DNA of 64,000 nucleotides. Source: Neurospora tetrasperma FGSC 2508 (taxonomy: Eukaryota; Ascomycota; Sordariomycetes; Sordariales; Sordariaceae). Within the stretch, counting starts at the first letter, position 1. Every line of letters begins with the position of its first letter. Under the pieces are notes generated by a model that did no database searches, had not been told where the DNA came from, and saw only the letters and a list, made by a program, of their open reading frames with translations. The stretch lies in the NCBI RefSeq assembly GCF_000213175.1, contig NW_009799099.1, positions 3,439,599-3,503,598 of the forward strand, in the 5' to 3' direction. Below are positions 48,526 to 59,799 of this stretch, piece after piece. The position numbers and the translations under genes are program-made.

Positions 48526-51164
48526 CTCCTATACCCCGTCAACAACTCCTCTTCATCCACACCACAATGAATCTGCCCATCTCGTCCCTGGAACCATCCC
48601 AACCCATAAGTCTTGCCCACCTGGTCCTCCAACTTCTTGACCATCTCGGCATCACTCAGCTTATTTGTCCCCACAAAATCGTACAACATCTTGCTTTGGT
48701 GGATATACGCCAACACACTCGCAATGGTATTGGGCTGCCGCGGCAAGAACACACGGCGCCGCCGAACGAACACGATAGTTGCCATCACTCCCATGTAAAG
48801 CAGAACAAAGTCCGCCAAACACAGTGAGATCCAAAAGGAAAGCGGCGTTTCCTGCCACGCGTTGATTGAGTTTGTATCATTCTTGTCGTCCCCAGCCTCG
48901 ATGAACTCAGATCTCCCATTAAGCAACAACGCTTCCTTCGTGGCCTTTACAAACACCCTCCCCTCGACGCTTGCCAAGCTCGTAGCCAACACCGTCAAAA
49001 ACTCCGCCATGACGCTACCAAACCCGACGAAGCTCACTAGCCAGTGTCCGTTCATGGCGCCCTTAAGCGCGACCCACCCGCCGAAGGGCATGGACCTGTA
49101 GTCGAGCGTCAGTGTCTTGGGAGGCGCGTGCCGCTTTGTAGAGAGGATGTAGTACGGCTCCATCATGCGCACGTCCGTTTCCATGGCGCCCCAGCTGAGC
49201 TTGAGGCAGACGGCTAGGGCGGTGATCACCCAGGGCGCGCGGTCGGCCAGGACATTGGCGGGCGTGAAGAGAACGCAGGGGATCAGGACGGAGAAGAGGG
49301 TGATGAAGGTGATAAAAGGGATGGCGCCCGCAGCACGCAGGGAGAGCGGGTGCGGGTTCTCGTCGAGGTGGCTGCCTGTGTAGCGCTCGCGGTCTTGTTC
49401 CTTTTTAGACAGCGGTTTGTTGTAGACTTCGTCGGCGGGCGCAAGGGCTGAGTTGCGCAGAACGTAGCGGTGGTTCTTGAGCTTGTTGTGGATGTCCTTG
49501 TGCGTGGCCACGTCCATGTCTTTGAAGTCCATGAGGATGTGACTGACGGTGGCCATGGAAGCGAGACCGGCGATGCCCTTGACGTCGGCGAGGAGGCCGG
49601 AGCGACGGCTTTGGAGTTGGTAGAAGAGAACGCAGCCAAATACGGCAATTGTGACGAGTGTGAGGGTGAGGATACGTGGCCAGACGGCGTGGATGGAAAT
49701 GCGCTTCTCGTCGTTTGGGTTCCGGAGGCGCGTGTCGCGGTCGGGTGAGAGGACGATGCAGGCGGAGCAGAGAGTCGGAACCAGCGCATTGGCGAGAAGA
49801 CTTGCTATGGTAGAAACCGCTACCGCATAGTGTTTGTAATGAAGGGCACGAATAGGTCGGAAGAGGTTGAAGAAGCTGAAGTAGTCCACGTTGATGGACT
49901 CTGCTGCGAGGGAACCGTCCTCCTTCGAGAGCTGGTAGAAAGCCTCTAGGCGCATCACTTGGAAGTTGGTGATCTGCCAGAGCACACCATACGTGACGGC
50001 GATGAGCGTCGGCAGGAATTTTACGCAGAAATACGCCGTGGGTGTTATATCGGTGGGTGACTTGAAGACCACCAATGGCTGCTTGGCTGATCTTTGGTAA
50101 AGGACTTCCACGCCGCCGGCCGCCACAATGGAAACAATAATAAGGGACACCAGATATGGCCATCTCATGGAGAAGGGCTTCCAGTCAGGCGTTGGGTAGA
50201 ACACATGCTTTTCCGTCCTCTTCATTGAAGGAAATGTCGTCTGCCGCATTTGCCCATACGGACTCTTTGATTCTCCGTCTGGTCCAGCCATGACGCTCAA
50301 GTCAAACTTTCCCAAATTGCTAACAACATCGTCGTCCATCACCACCTCGATCACTTTCCCTCTTTTGTTCGCCTCCTGCTGCGCCAACTGCTTGACGGTG
50401 TCATGCCGGCTTAGACGTGCAGCAGCTCGCGTGAACGAGCGCCGCATAGAGGAGCCTCGGTCAGAGATGGGACTTGTAGCCAGCAGAGCCGATTCGGTCA
50501 CGACGGCATCTGTGCGAATTCCAGCACCCAAGCCACCAGTGAGTTTGCCCTGGGCTTCCTGTTCTTGTAGTGACCTGATGAACTTGTCGTCCGCATCAGT
50601 GGACGGACCCAAGGCTGCACTGACATCGAAGACAGGCTCCACGCGTAGGTAGGGGACTGGAGCTGGAGCCGGGCTGCCGCCTAGGGGCGCGGCGGACTGG
50701 ATGAGGCCGAGATCGATGCCATCCTCTTCCGGAATCGCATCAGGTCGTCGGTTCAGATGAGCAGCGCGGGCGGCAAAGGAGCGGCCCTGGCCATGTCTGT
50801 TGCGCTCGAATGGTGGAGTTTGATGTTGGTTTAGTGATGAGTGTTCCGAGAACTGCCCCTGCACTGGCTCGTAGCTGCTATTTCTAGCGCCTCCCCCTCC
50901 TAAACTTGGCAAGTTTACTAGCGCAGACCAGCCAGTCTGGGCTCCCGTGTAGACATGTCCGCTTTCTCTTTTGGCGTCATAACCTTGATGATTAGATCCA
51001 CCATTGTCGTAATCCGACTGAAGGGAGACCAGCGACGGACGTGGTTGTACGTTGTCGAACTCTGTGAGGTCCGAGACAGTCGATATTCGGCTGAAGGAGC
51101 CTGTCGAATGCGCAGAGTGCAGCGGCGGCCGCGCCTGTGGATGCGGCGCGTAGAGGTAATCCAT
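48468..51164 (-). CDS. DUF3433 multi-spanning membrane protein
   Basis: One exon, 898 residues. The first 330 are hydrophilic and Ser/Gln-rich. Then come about eight membrane segments, including WPYLVSLIIVSIVAAGGVEV, YFCVKFLPTLIAVTYGVLW, LTLTLVTIAVFGCVLFYQL, FITFITLFSVLIPCVLFT and FWISLCLADFVLLYMGVM. Their spacing and the loop motifs NFQVMRLEAFYQLSKEDGS and SINVDYFSFFNLFRPIRAL fit the fungal DUF3433 family, which usually occurs in such large membrane proteins. The biochemical role is unknown. The final residues (DYSKATKPWAEGVEWL) lie at the edge of the duplicated block beside the assembly gap, and the intact copy here reads through to TAA at 48468-48470. It is the last gene before the AT-rich repeats. 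Confidence 0.82.
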   Translation of the reverse strand: MDYLYAPHPQARPPLHSAHSTGSFSRISTVSDLTEFDNVQPRPSLVSLQSDYDNGGSNHQGYDAKRESGHVYTGAQTGWSALVNLPSLGGGGARNSSYEPVQGQFSEHSSLNQHQTPPFERNRHGQGRSFAARAAHLNRRPDAIPEEDGIDLGLIQSAAPLGGSPAPAPVPYLRVEPVFDVSAALGPSTDADDKFIRSLQEQEAQGKLTGGLGAGIRTDAVVTESALLATSPISDRGSSMRRSFTRAAARLSRHDTVKQLAQQEANKRGKVIEVVMDDDVVSNLGKFDLSVMAGPDGESKSPYGQMRQTTFPSMKRTEKHVFYPTPDWKPFSMRWPYLVSLIIVSIVAAGGVEVLYQRSAKQPLVVFKSPTDITPTAYFCVKFLPTLIAVTYGVLWQITNFQVMRLEAFYQLSKEDGSLAAESINVDYFSFFNLFRPIRALHYKHYAVAVSTIASLLANALVPTLCSACIVLSPDRDTRLRNPNDEKRISIHAVWPRILTLTLVTIAVFGCVLFYQLQSRRSGLLADVKGIAGLASMATVSHILMDFKDMDVATHKDIHNKLKNHRYVLRNSALAPADEVYNKPLSKKEQDRERYTGSHLDENPHPLSLRAAGAIPFITFITLFSVLIPCVLFTPANVLADRAPWVITALAVCLKLSWGAMETDVRMMEPYYILSTKRHAPPKTLTLDYRSMPFGGWVALKGAMNGHWLVSFVGFGSVMAEFLTVLATSLASVEGRVFVKATKEALLLNGRSEFIEAGDDKNDTNSINAWQETPLSFWISLCLADFVLLYMGVMATIVFVRRRRVFLPRQPNTIASVLAYIHQSKMLYDFVGTNKLSDAEMVKKLEDQVGKTYGLGWFQGRDGQIHCGVDEEELLTGYRRGMDYSKATKPWAEGVEWL

Positions 51165-52065
51165 CGGCGGCTAATTCTAATGTTCAGTGTGCTATAGATC
51201 GCGACGTCAAGGGCAAAGATCCCGAGAGGTCTCGGAAAAATTGAGGAGATGAACGAAGGGAGGATTAGGAAAAGAAATGAGTGGTTATTGACTTTGAGAT
51301 CCCCTGACTACCTACACAAATAAATGGATGAGACCCAAGCCAACGAGCTGAGAAGTGGCTGCAGTTGATCATATCCCGGGCGGCAGCTGAAGATTGTCGA
51401 TGGGCTGTCGTATCTCCGTAGCCAAACAACAACTGAGCTTGCCCTTGGTGTAATTGGTCGAGAGAAACCATCAACTCCTTCTCTGGGCTCCCGAACTTCT
51501 GTCCTGGCTCGAAGTTTGAAAAAGTATCGTGAACGGTTAGGGTAAGAGGAAAGAGGAAAAAACAAAGGTCAGTCAGCCGAAATGATCAGAAGTAGAGAAA
51601 GAGCAACGTTAAAGAAGGAGACTCTGACTAGCCTTCCAGCCAGCCCCAATATCCCAATGAGGGGGAAAGGCGCGAAGTCCAACATCACACCTGACCCTTC
51701 GGTTTCTATCGCGACGACCGAAAAGCCAGAGACGAGGAACGGACGGAGTCTTCCATTTTGAACTGGGCGGTTTGGGCCATGGGCCCATTTTTGGGAAGTG
51801 CTGACGCCTCAACCCCCCCTCCCCGGCACAAGATGCGCTTAGAAGGGCCCCAGACGTTCCCACACTCAAACACCTTTCCCACCGCCAAACGCCTGATCCT
51901 ATCTTGGTATTTCTTGGCATGGGGCGTTTCAGACCCCTATCATTTGGGTAAACGTGCTGGTTCAGATGTTGTGAAAACGCGATATTTTCGACTTTTATTG
52001 GCTATTTCCCATTGTAAATCGACCCGCGCCGGACCCGAAGTGCTACCGAATTGAAGCTCTTGGAC
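51165..52065. other. Promoter side of the DUF3433 gene up to the repeat boundary
   Basis: Normal base composition, no gene supported. It ends abruptly at GGACGGCGC before continuous AT-rich DNA. Confidence 0.5.
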
Positions 52066-53330
52066 GGCGCTATAATATAATATACGAATTATACCTAAAA
52101 GGATATTATTTGTATAATAATCACGAATAATAAGCCTATTGCTAGTATTACGGCTGCTGTGAGGATTGCCCCTCGGTATATTCGTATACTTCGGAATATA
52201 ATTAAACTTACGAGTGAGTTATTTACTCAAAACTATAGTAGTTAGAACGCTAGGAAGTTCCTAGAGTAGGCTATAAATATATATATTAGTATTACCTACT
52301 TGAAATAACGTTATTGATTATTATAAAGGAAGTATTTGAATTATTAATATTGAAGTTGGATTTGTACTTCGATGAGATTCGGGGATTCTTCGCAATTGAA
52401 TATAATATGTATATATTTAAATAAATTATATTAAAATATTTAAAGAAAGAGCGCTAGAATAAAAAGAAGTTAAGAATGAAGGTAGTTTAATAAATACCCG
52501 AATTAGTAGTAGAATAGTTATACCGGAGTTCGCTTTTTATAGTAAAAATATTTATATTTTATAATAAATTTAGTATAGACTATAGGAATAGTATTTATTA
52601 TACTAGTTAGGCCCCGAGAAGAGCTATTCTTATAATTATTAATTATTTTATTTACAGCTACTAGTATTATCTCTTACCTACTATTACAGTAAATAGCCTC
52701 TTAGAATTACTTATTTTAAAGGGATAAATAAATAAAAACGGTTTTATTATATAGTTAGGGAACTATATACTACCTAAAATAAACCTATTCCCTAATTATA
52801 ATAGTATATTAATAATAGATAATACTAGGTAATATTATAATACTGATATTCTGATGATATACTATAACGCGGGTATTCTCCTTTAGTATTTATTATTGTA
52901 CTTACCTGAATATAATCCGATCGAGGTATATTTTAGTAATTTTAAACAGTATTTTAAAGATATTTATTAAATTTATAGTATTAATAATGTTTTAAATAAA
53001 AATTTCCTTAAATTTCTATATAAGGCCGTATAGGAAGTCAGTATAAGGGTAGAATAAATATAGGGGTATTTTAAGTACGTATAATTAGATATAGAGGGTA
53101 TTAATAATAAGAAGGATTATTATACCCTTTATTTAGATAAGGTAGCGGAGTATATTACTAGCGGGTATATTACTAGGCGTAGTTTAGTTGTATTTATAAA
53201 TATAGAGTAGGGAATAGGAATAAGAATTTTTATTATTATAGTACAATTATTTGAGTATATATATTATCTATATTTTACCTTAGAATCTATAATATACCCT
53301 ATTTGTACCCAAAGAAATTTTGAAAATTAA
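52066..53330 (+). mobile_element. RIP-mutated Tc1/mariner-type transposon relic
   Basis: AT-rich DNA in which one plus-strand frame, ignoring stops, aligns with fungal DDE_3 transposases: LDLYFDEIRGFFAIEYN, LKYLKKER-stop-NKKKL, a degraded first catalytic site, SILIIDNTR (second Asp at 52818-52820), and LPEYNPIEVYFSNFKQYFK (Glu at 52923-52925). There are 34 residues between the second Asp and the Glu, the DD34E spacing of the Tc1 group. Many in-frame stops; the first catalytic position now reads Asn-Lys. No terminal inverted repeats identified, so the ends are approximate. Dead element. Confidence 0.75.
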
Positions 53331-56300
53331 ATTCTATAACTATCTAATATTTAATAATATTACTTACCTACTAAAAAAAAAATTTATAAAAAAATATAAA
53401 AAAAGTAGTTATTAGGGATAGGGCGGAGGCCGACCGGGTTATATAATAGTTAATCCTACCCTAAAATAATTTTACTCGGGTAAAGAAAAGAAATAATAGT
53501 AAATAAGTAGTAATTGATTTACAATTAAGAAACCTATAAACCGATATATAAATTAAAATTCGAATAATCTAGGAGGGGGGGCGGAGGCCGACTAGGTAGT
53601 ATAATAATTAGTTTCATATTTAATAAATTTTTTACCTGTCCTCTTCCTTATTTTCGAATATTTATTCGTTAGGCTATTTATAATCTTTATTATTATTATC
53701 GCTTTTAGTATTACCCTCCTCCTTATCCGGGTAGGGGAGGGAGGCCGATTAGGAGCTAGGGTAATTAATATTATTATTAGAAATATTATAGGAGGTAGTA
53801 AGGGTTTTTCTGCTAATATAAAAATAAAGGATATTACGAATATTATTAACTTATAAGTAATTAGGTTAGAATGGGAAGCGATTGGAGGTTAGAATAATTG
53901 TATATTATAAATTAGATATTATTTAGTAGTTCCTTAATATCCGAAATTTTAACCGTTAGGATATTATAATTATTAGTAGAAGCGTATAAAATATTTTTAA
54001 TAGTATTATTAAACTTTTCTAATAAATTAAAATAGATTTAGAAGGTTTATTTAATTATAATAGAGATGGTATATAGTATAGAGACGTTCTAACGAACAAT
54101 AGTTAATTCGCTAATAGCGATTGTAATAGTAGTACCGAAGGGCTTTAAAATTCTACGCTTTTTCGAGGGGGAGAATGTATGATTGCCGAACGAGGTATTA
54201 GTAGGATGCAAAGAACCGAAGTTAAAGGGAGTAATAGGGTTAGTAATTGCCGAATCCTAATTAATAGTAATTTTATTTATTTTTATATAAAAAATATTGA
54301 ACGCCTTTATATCGGAGGTAATAATATTACGGAGGCGAATAACGGCTATTATAAATTTATAAATAATAATGATTAAATTGCTATAAGGGTACTATTCGTT
54401 AGTATAGTTTAACTAGTAGTAATAATAAGTACTTTAAGCTTTAATTATATAAATATTAAAATTAGAATAAATACGGGGGGTGAACGGTTATATACTAGGC
54501 TCCTAAAAGTAGTAGGCTTCGTTATAACCCTTATAAAATTTAGTAAAGGTTACAATAGTAATACTTAGTGTCTTTTTATATAGTAGTTTAATATATTTAA
54601 CGTACTATTTATCTTTATTTACAATAATGAAATACGAGGTTTTTTAAACGTTCTTCTCTTTCTTACTTTTCTTCTTTTCCTCTTTAGCCTTCTCTTTTAT
54701 ATTATATTTATATATAATTTATCCGCCCTTACTATAAATTAAACCCGAGGCGGACGGGGTGCCCTTACCCTTACTATAGGTTAAGCCTAATACGGACGGA
54801 TTAATTAGTTTAAGAGGTATTACGAATTAAAATTAATTTAAGTAATATTTAATAGGCGGGTAATTAAAAGATAGCTAATATAAAACTGAAGGACGAAGTA
54901 CAGATAAAAAACGGGAAGGGGATAGGGAGGATTAGGTAGAATAAATAAAAGAAGAAGAAGAGGGAGAGGAAGGGAGCGGGTAAAAGCTTTAATTATATAT
55001 TAAATTTATACAGGAAAAGCGAAATAGATTAAAAACCGAGGGGTAATTTTATAATATAATTATATTATTATATTATAGGTAAATAAATAAATAATTAATT
55101 TATTATAATAGAGACGAATAGTATAATATCGCGTATAGTATATATAAAGTATAAATATTTTATTTATTAAATATAAGCAATTTAGCGGCTGGGTAGAATA
55201 TTACGAAGCGAACGGATGCTAGGATATATTATTATAGCCAAATAATATAGCGAAACCCCCGGGGAGCGTATAAAACCTATTTTTTATATATTCCCTCGTA
55301 TTTTAATATATATTTAATTACTATTATAATAAATATTACATTCTTTACATTCGATCAAATAGGGTATATTACATTATTTATGTTATTATTATAAGAGTAT
55401 TACTAGCGCCTCGGTAGTAACTATATTGTCGGCTACTATATTTTAAGTAGTTATTAGTATTAGGATACTAGTAATATAAATTAAAATAGTGTTATTTATT
55501 TAGACCTAGGGGCGATAATAATATTTCTACTACTTTATTAGTAAAGTTATTGTACGTAATAAGGAATTATTTTATTAATTAGTAGATAGTCTAGTAGAGG
55601 GTAGAAGAGTAGCCTATTTATATAAAGAATTTAGTATTAGCGTTTTTTAATTCGTAGAGGGAATATAGCACCCTAGGCTTAGGGTTAATAATAAATACTA
55701 ATCGAAAGTTACCTTATATACACTTTATAATTTTTATTTTACTAGTCCGACTAATATAGTACTACGTATAAAAAACAGCTATCTACTAATTGATAAGCTC
55801 GCTATTACTTAAGCTGGGTAGGGCTATAGGCGGCGGTAATAATAGTATAATAAATAGTACTATTATTAGTAATAATATTAAGGGGAGAGCGCTCCTAGTA
55901 CTAGCAACTTAGAGATAATTATAAAATATATAATTAAAGTATAAAGACGGAGCTAATAAGGAATTAATAGTTATTGTATAAGAGGAGGGAGGGGGGGGGG
56001 GGAGTTAATTCGGATATAGTAAATAGGAAGGGTATTAGTAATAAGGCGCGCCCTCCCTTAAATCTCTCTCCCTAACCGCTATTATTTAGGTAAGGATATT
56101 AAATAAATTATTAGGCGTAATATTACTTTAAATAATATTAATATATACGGGCGCCTTCCCTTTACCCTTACCCTAACCTTTACTTATAATAATATTACTA
56201 CTATTATTAATTTCTTCCTCCTCTATTTTTATAAATTGCTCCATTAATTATAGGGGTAGTATATACGCTATTATTACGCCTATTTTAATCTCTTTCGCCT

Positions 56301-56378
56301 ATTTCCTAGCTTCGTTCGAAGTAAAATAATAATACGTATTACTCCTATTTATTATGAAATTATTACGAACTTAAGCGA
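53331..56378. repeat. RIP-mutated repeat DNA of unresolved origin
   Basis: Continuous AT-rich sequence almost free of CpA, with no readable protein. Three GC-rich islands share the core GGCGGAGGCCGAC or GGGAGGCCGAT (about 53427, 53580 and 53743). A homopolymer G run lies near 55990. The 65-codon frame at 54179-54376 is chance. Probably one or more old elements. Confidence 0.6.
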
Positions 56379-56840
56379 TACTAGGGCCACCCAGACCCTC
56401 GGGACGCAACAGCCCCGCCTATAAATAGCTAGTATAACCGTAAGAGAGGGAAAGGCCCGGAAGGGCGTAGTAGGTAGTTCACTAATGCGGGTGGCTCACT
56501 AGTAAGTTAATACTTATAGTAAATTAGTATTTATAGGTAAGCTAAGGCTTATAGTAAGTTATAATATTAGAGTAAATATTACGTAAATTACGGAATTTAC
56601 AATTATGTAGACGGCTAAAGATATATATCCTATAATAGGACGAGAAGTATAAAGGGACGATTAGAGAATTCAAATTATTAAATAGTTCGATAGTAATTAA
56701 CTATATAATAAATTATTATTACCGAAATTAGTATTATATATATATATTTATCATAAACCTTTTAATTTTACTAAATAGCCCTAATAATTTTTATACCTTT
56801 AATTATTTTATTTAAATAAATTAGATTGCTATTCGTTATA
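56379..56840 (+). repeat. Left LTR
   Basis: 462 bases, alignable end to end with 63310-63772. Shared blocks include CAGCCCCGCCTATAAATAGC (TAGCCCCGCC in the other), GAGAGGGAAAGGCCCGGAAG and ACTAATGCGGGT. Differences are nearly all C-to-T or G-to-A. Confidence 0.85.
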
Positions 56841-57009
56841 CGTTAATTACTCCCTTTAGCCTATTTTAAATAGTGATTAAAAATATTTCTTCGCTTTACT
56901 ATATCTACTATTAAAAATAATAATAATAATACTTCGAATAAACCCTTAAATTTTATTGTCCTTTAATAGTAGTTTAAAGCTATATAAGAATGTATTCTCT
57001 AATTTAAAA

Positions 57010-57840
57010 TTTAATTTAAGGTTGAATCCGGTACCCCCGAAGCGAAGGTAAGAAAGGGAATTACCCCCGTTAATAGATTAAAAATTAAATTATCCGTATT
57101 TAAAGAGTTCAATAATTAATAGGCCGCCCTTATAGAATTTTTAATTTAAATATATATTTACCTTTATTTTTATAAAGATCGGTTTACTTCTAAATTCGAA
57201 AAAGTAGTTTACATAGGTATTTAATTTATAAATAAAGCCCTTACTTAATATAAGTCTATCCTTAGGGACTACTATAAGAATAGAGATTAGGCCTCGGATT
57301 TTACTAAGAAAATTTTAAGTTCCTATAAAGAATTTACCTAAGCCTTCTCCTAAATCTTTAAAGAAAAGGATAAAATTCGTAGGGTTTAAGAACGCTTAAC
57401 TTATTTTCAATAAATTAAATTTATTTTAGCCTATATTGTACTTTTTAAATAGGATATTCTCTATAATAATATTAATAATAACGGACTAATATAGTTATTC
57501 TATAATAGTTTTAAGGAAAGAATTAAGAACGAACTCTATAAAGAGGATTATCCTAAGACTATTAACGTTTATATTAATAAAGTTATTTGTATTAATAATT
57601 AATTATTCTAGCGGGAATAGGAAAAGAAAGGGAAAATAATTATTTTCGTTCTTTTTAAGTTTAATACTAATATTAAGAAGAAAAGGACGTAGGGAATTTC
57701 CCTTTCTAGGACTATTTATATTAAACCTATAGAAATCAATATAGCCCAAATTAATTAAAGTAAATAAGACCTTTTAAAGGTTAAATATTTTAATTATAGT
57801 AAAATTAAATATATAAAGAAAAATTACTATACGCTTAAAT
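57010..57840 (+). pseudogene. gag relic with destroyed zinc knuckle
   Basis: Interrupted frames with retrotransposon gag character. At 57786-57832 a CCHC knuckle is recognisable as YFNYSKIKYIKKNYY: the three Cys are now Tyr, His is now Tyr and the Gly residues are changed, all explained by G-to-A or C-to-T. Confidence 0.6.
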
Positions 57841-59799
57841 AATTAAATTAGAAGAAAGTAGAAACCGCTATAATAGAAGGAATTAGGGTAATTAAAATTG
57901 CTAGCGCTAAATACGGTTAAAACGATTTAGAGGACGCTATAGATAGAATTATAGATTTCGATCTAGAAGTATAATAGGAGGCCGATAACGAATATAAATA
58001 AAAAGGGCCTAATAAGGAAAATCCTAAAGAGGAAGTATAAAACGATAATATACTTTAAATATAAATACGTCGAACTCCGATATAGGAAGAAATTTATAGC
58101 CTCCCTAATACTGACCGAACTCTCTTTACGGTTATATATATAATAAATATTATTCTTCCCCTATTACCCCTATTAACTTTTATAATTAAAGAATACTATT
58201 CTTCCGAATTCGTTGATTTGTATTAGTATAAATACCCTAATAATTCTACCGAAGGATACTAAACGGAGCTGCTATAGTACTATTTAAATAAGAATAAGAA
58301 AAACGAATTATAGAATATTTTTTAGAAGAAGCGTAGAATTATTATCGAAGGGGAACCTTAAATTACTTAAGAAAGACTCCTAAATATATTAAAAGTATAT
58401 TAACTAATTGAAGGAAATATAATTTAAATATACCCCCTTTATTTTACTTACTATTATATACTATAATTCTGATATATTACTAATAATTACTATAAATATT
58501 ATAAGAAGAAATAGGATAATTATTTCTAGCCTACTTATAGATTCGATTAGTAAAGGTAATACAAATTAATTATATATACCTTTAATTGAATAGACGTATA
58601 AGTTACCCTTATTATAAATAAATAATTTATATTTATTCTATACCTCTTTATATGAATAGATAATTAATTAGTATTTAGGAGGCTTATTATACGCCTCCGT
58701 AACGTCTATACTTACTTAAAATAGGGGGAAATAAATCCCTAATAGTAATAATACCTAATATTTAACTACTTTATTTATATAAAATAGAAAGCTTAGGTTT
58801 ATAAAGTGGAAATTATACATTATATTTAATAGATTAATATAACCGGAAGTATAGAGGACGAGAAAGCCGTTTATTTAATATAATTATAGGAATATAATTC
58901 GCTACACGAATCTAAATTTATAGAAGAGAATATTCTTAATAATTATTATTAGGAATTAAAAAACGGTTTAGGGCCTTTAGGGAGGTTTAACGAAAATTAA
59001 ATCCTTATATAAAACGGATTATCCAACGATATAACCGTTGGAAAGATAAAGTCCGAAACCCTATAATATTTATAGAAATCGATGCTACCAAAGAAGGGAA
59101 AGAAGATTAGTAATTCAAAATTATAGTTTATTAGAAAAATTATTAAGTTTTTATATTAATAAATTCTAGAATTTAATTAAATTTTATTTTACCTAAGTTC
59201 GTTACTTAATTAAAAATTCCTTAAAAGAAGAAAAAGGTTCCTTTTGTAGTAAAAGGACCCTTCGAAATATAGATTATAAGACGGAAAACGTTACTACTCC
59301 CTATTATAGTAGAAAGTAAAATAATTGAAGTTAGTTTTAATATTATTAAAATAAGGCTATTTAAGGATATAATCTTAGGGTACCTATAGTATATTATATA
59401 CGACCTAAATATTAATTAGAAGGAAGGTAGCTGCCTATATCCTAAAACGTACTTAATTATTAATAAGAAAATTGGAGTACGGGAGGAAGTAAATTATAAA
59501 GGCATTATTCCTATAGTTTTACTATAAATAATATAAGAAATTATAATTTGTACTATTAATAAAAGTAGTAAAATTATAGAAGAAGGGTTAATAATATTAA
59601 TAAAAGTATTAATAATTAATATTCAATATACATTCGATTATTATTAGAATTAATAGATGGAAAAGCTAAAGACGGTAATTTTAATAAAATACTAAGGATA
59701 CCCGGCTTTTATTAGTAAGTACCTTAAAGGATTACCGCTATAAGGATTATAGAATTATAAAATTAAATTTAAGGAAGGAGCTAAATTTAAATTCTTTAA

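Noticed and set aside
54179-54376. 65-codon frame in RIP DNA
   Set aside because: A chance open stretch without similarity to any transposon protein.
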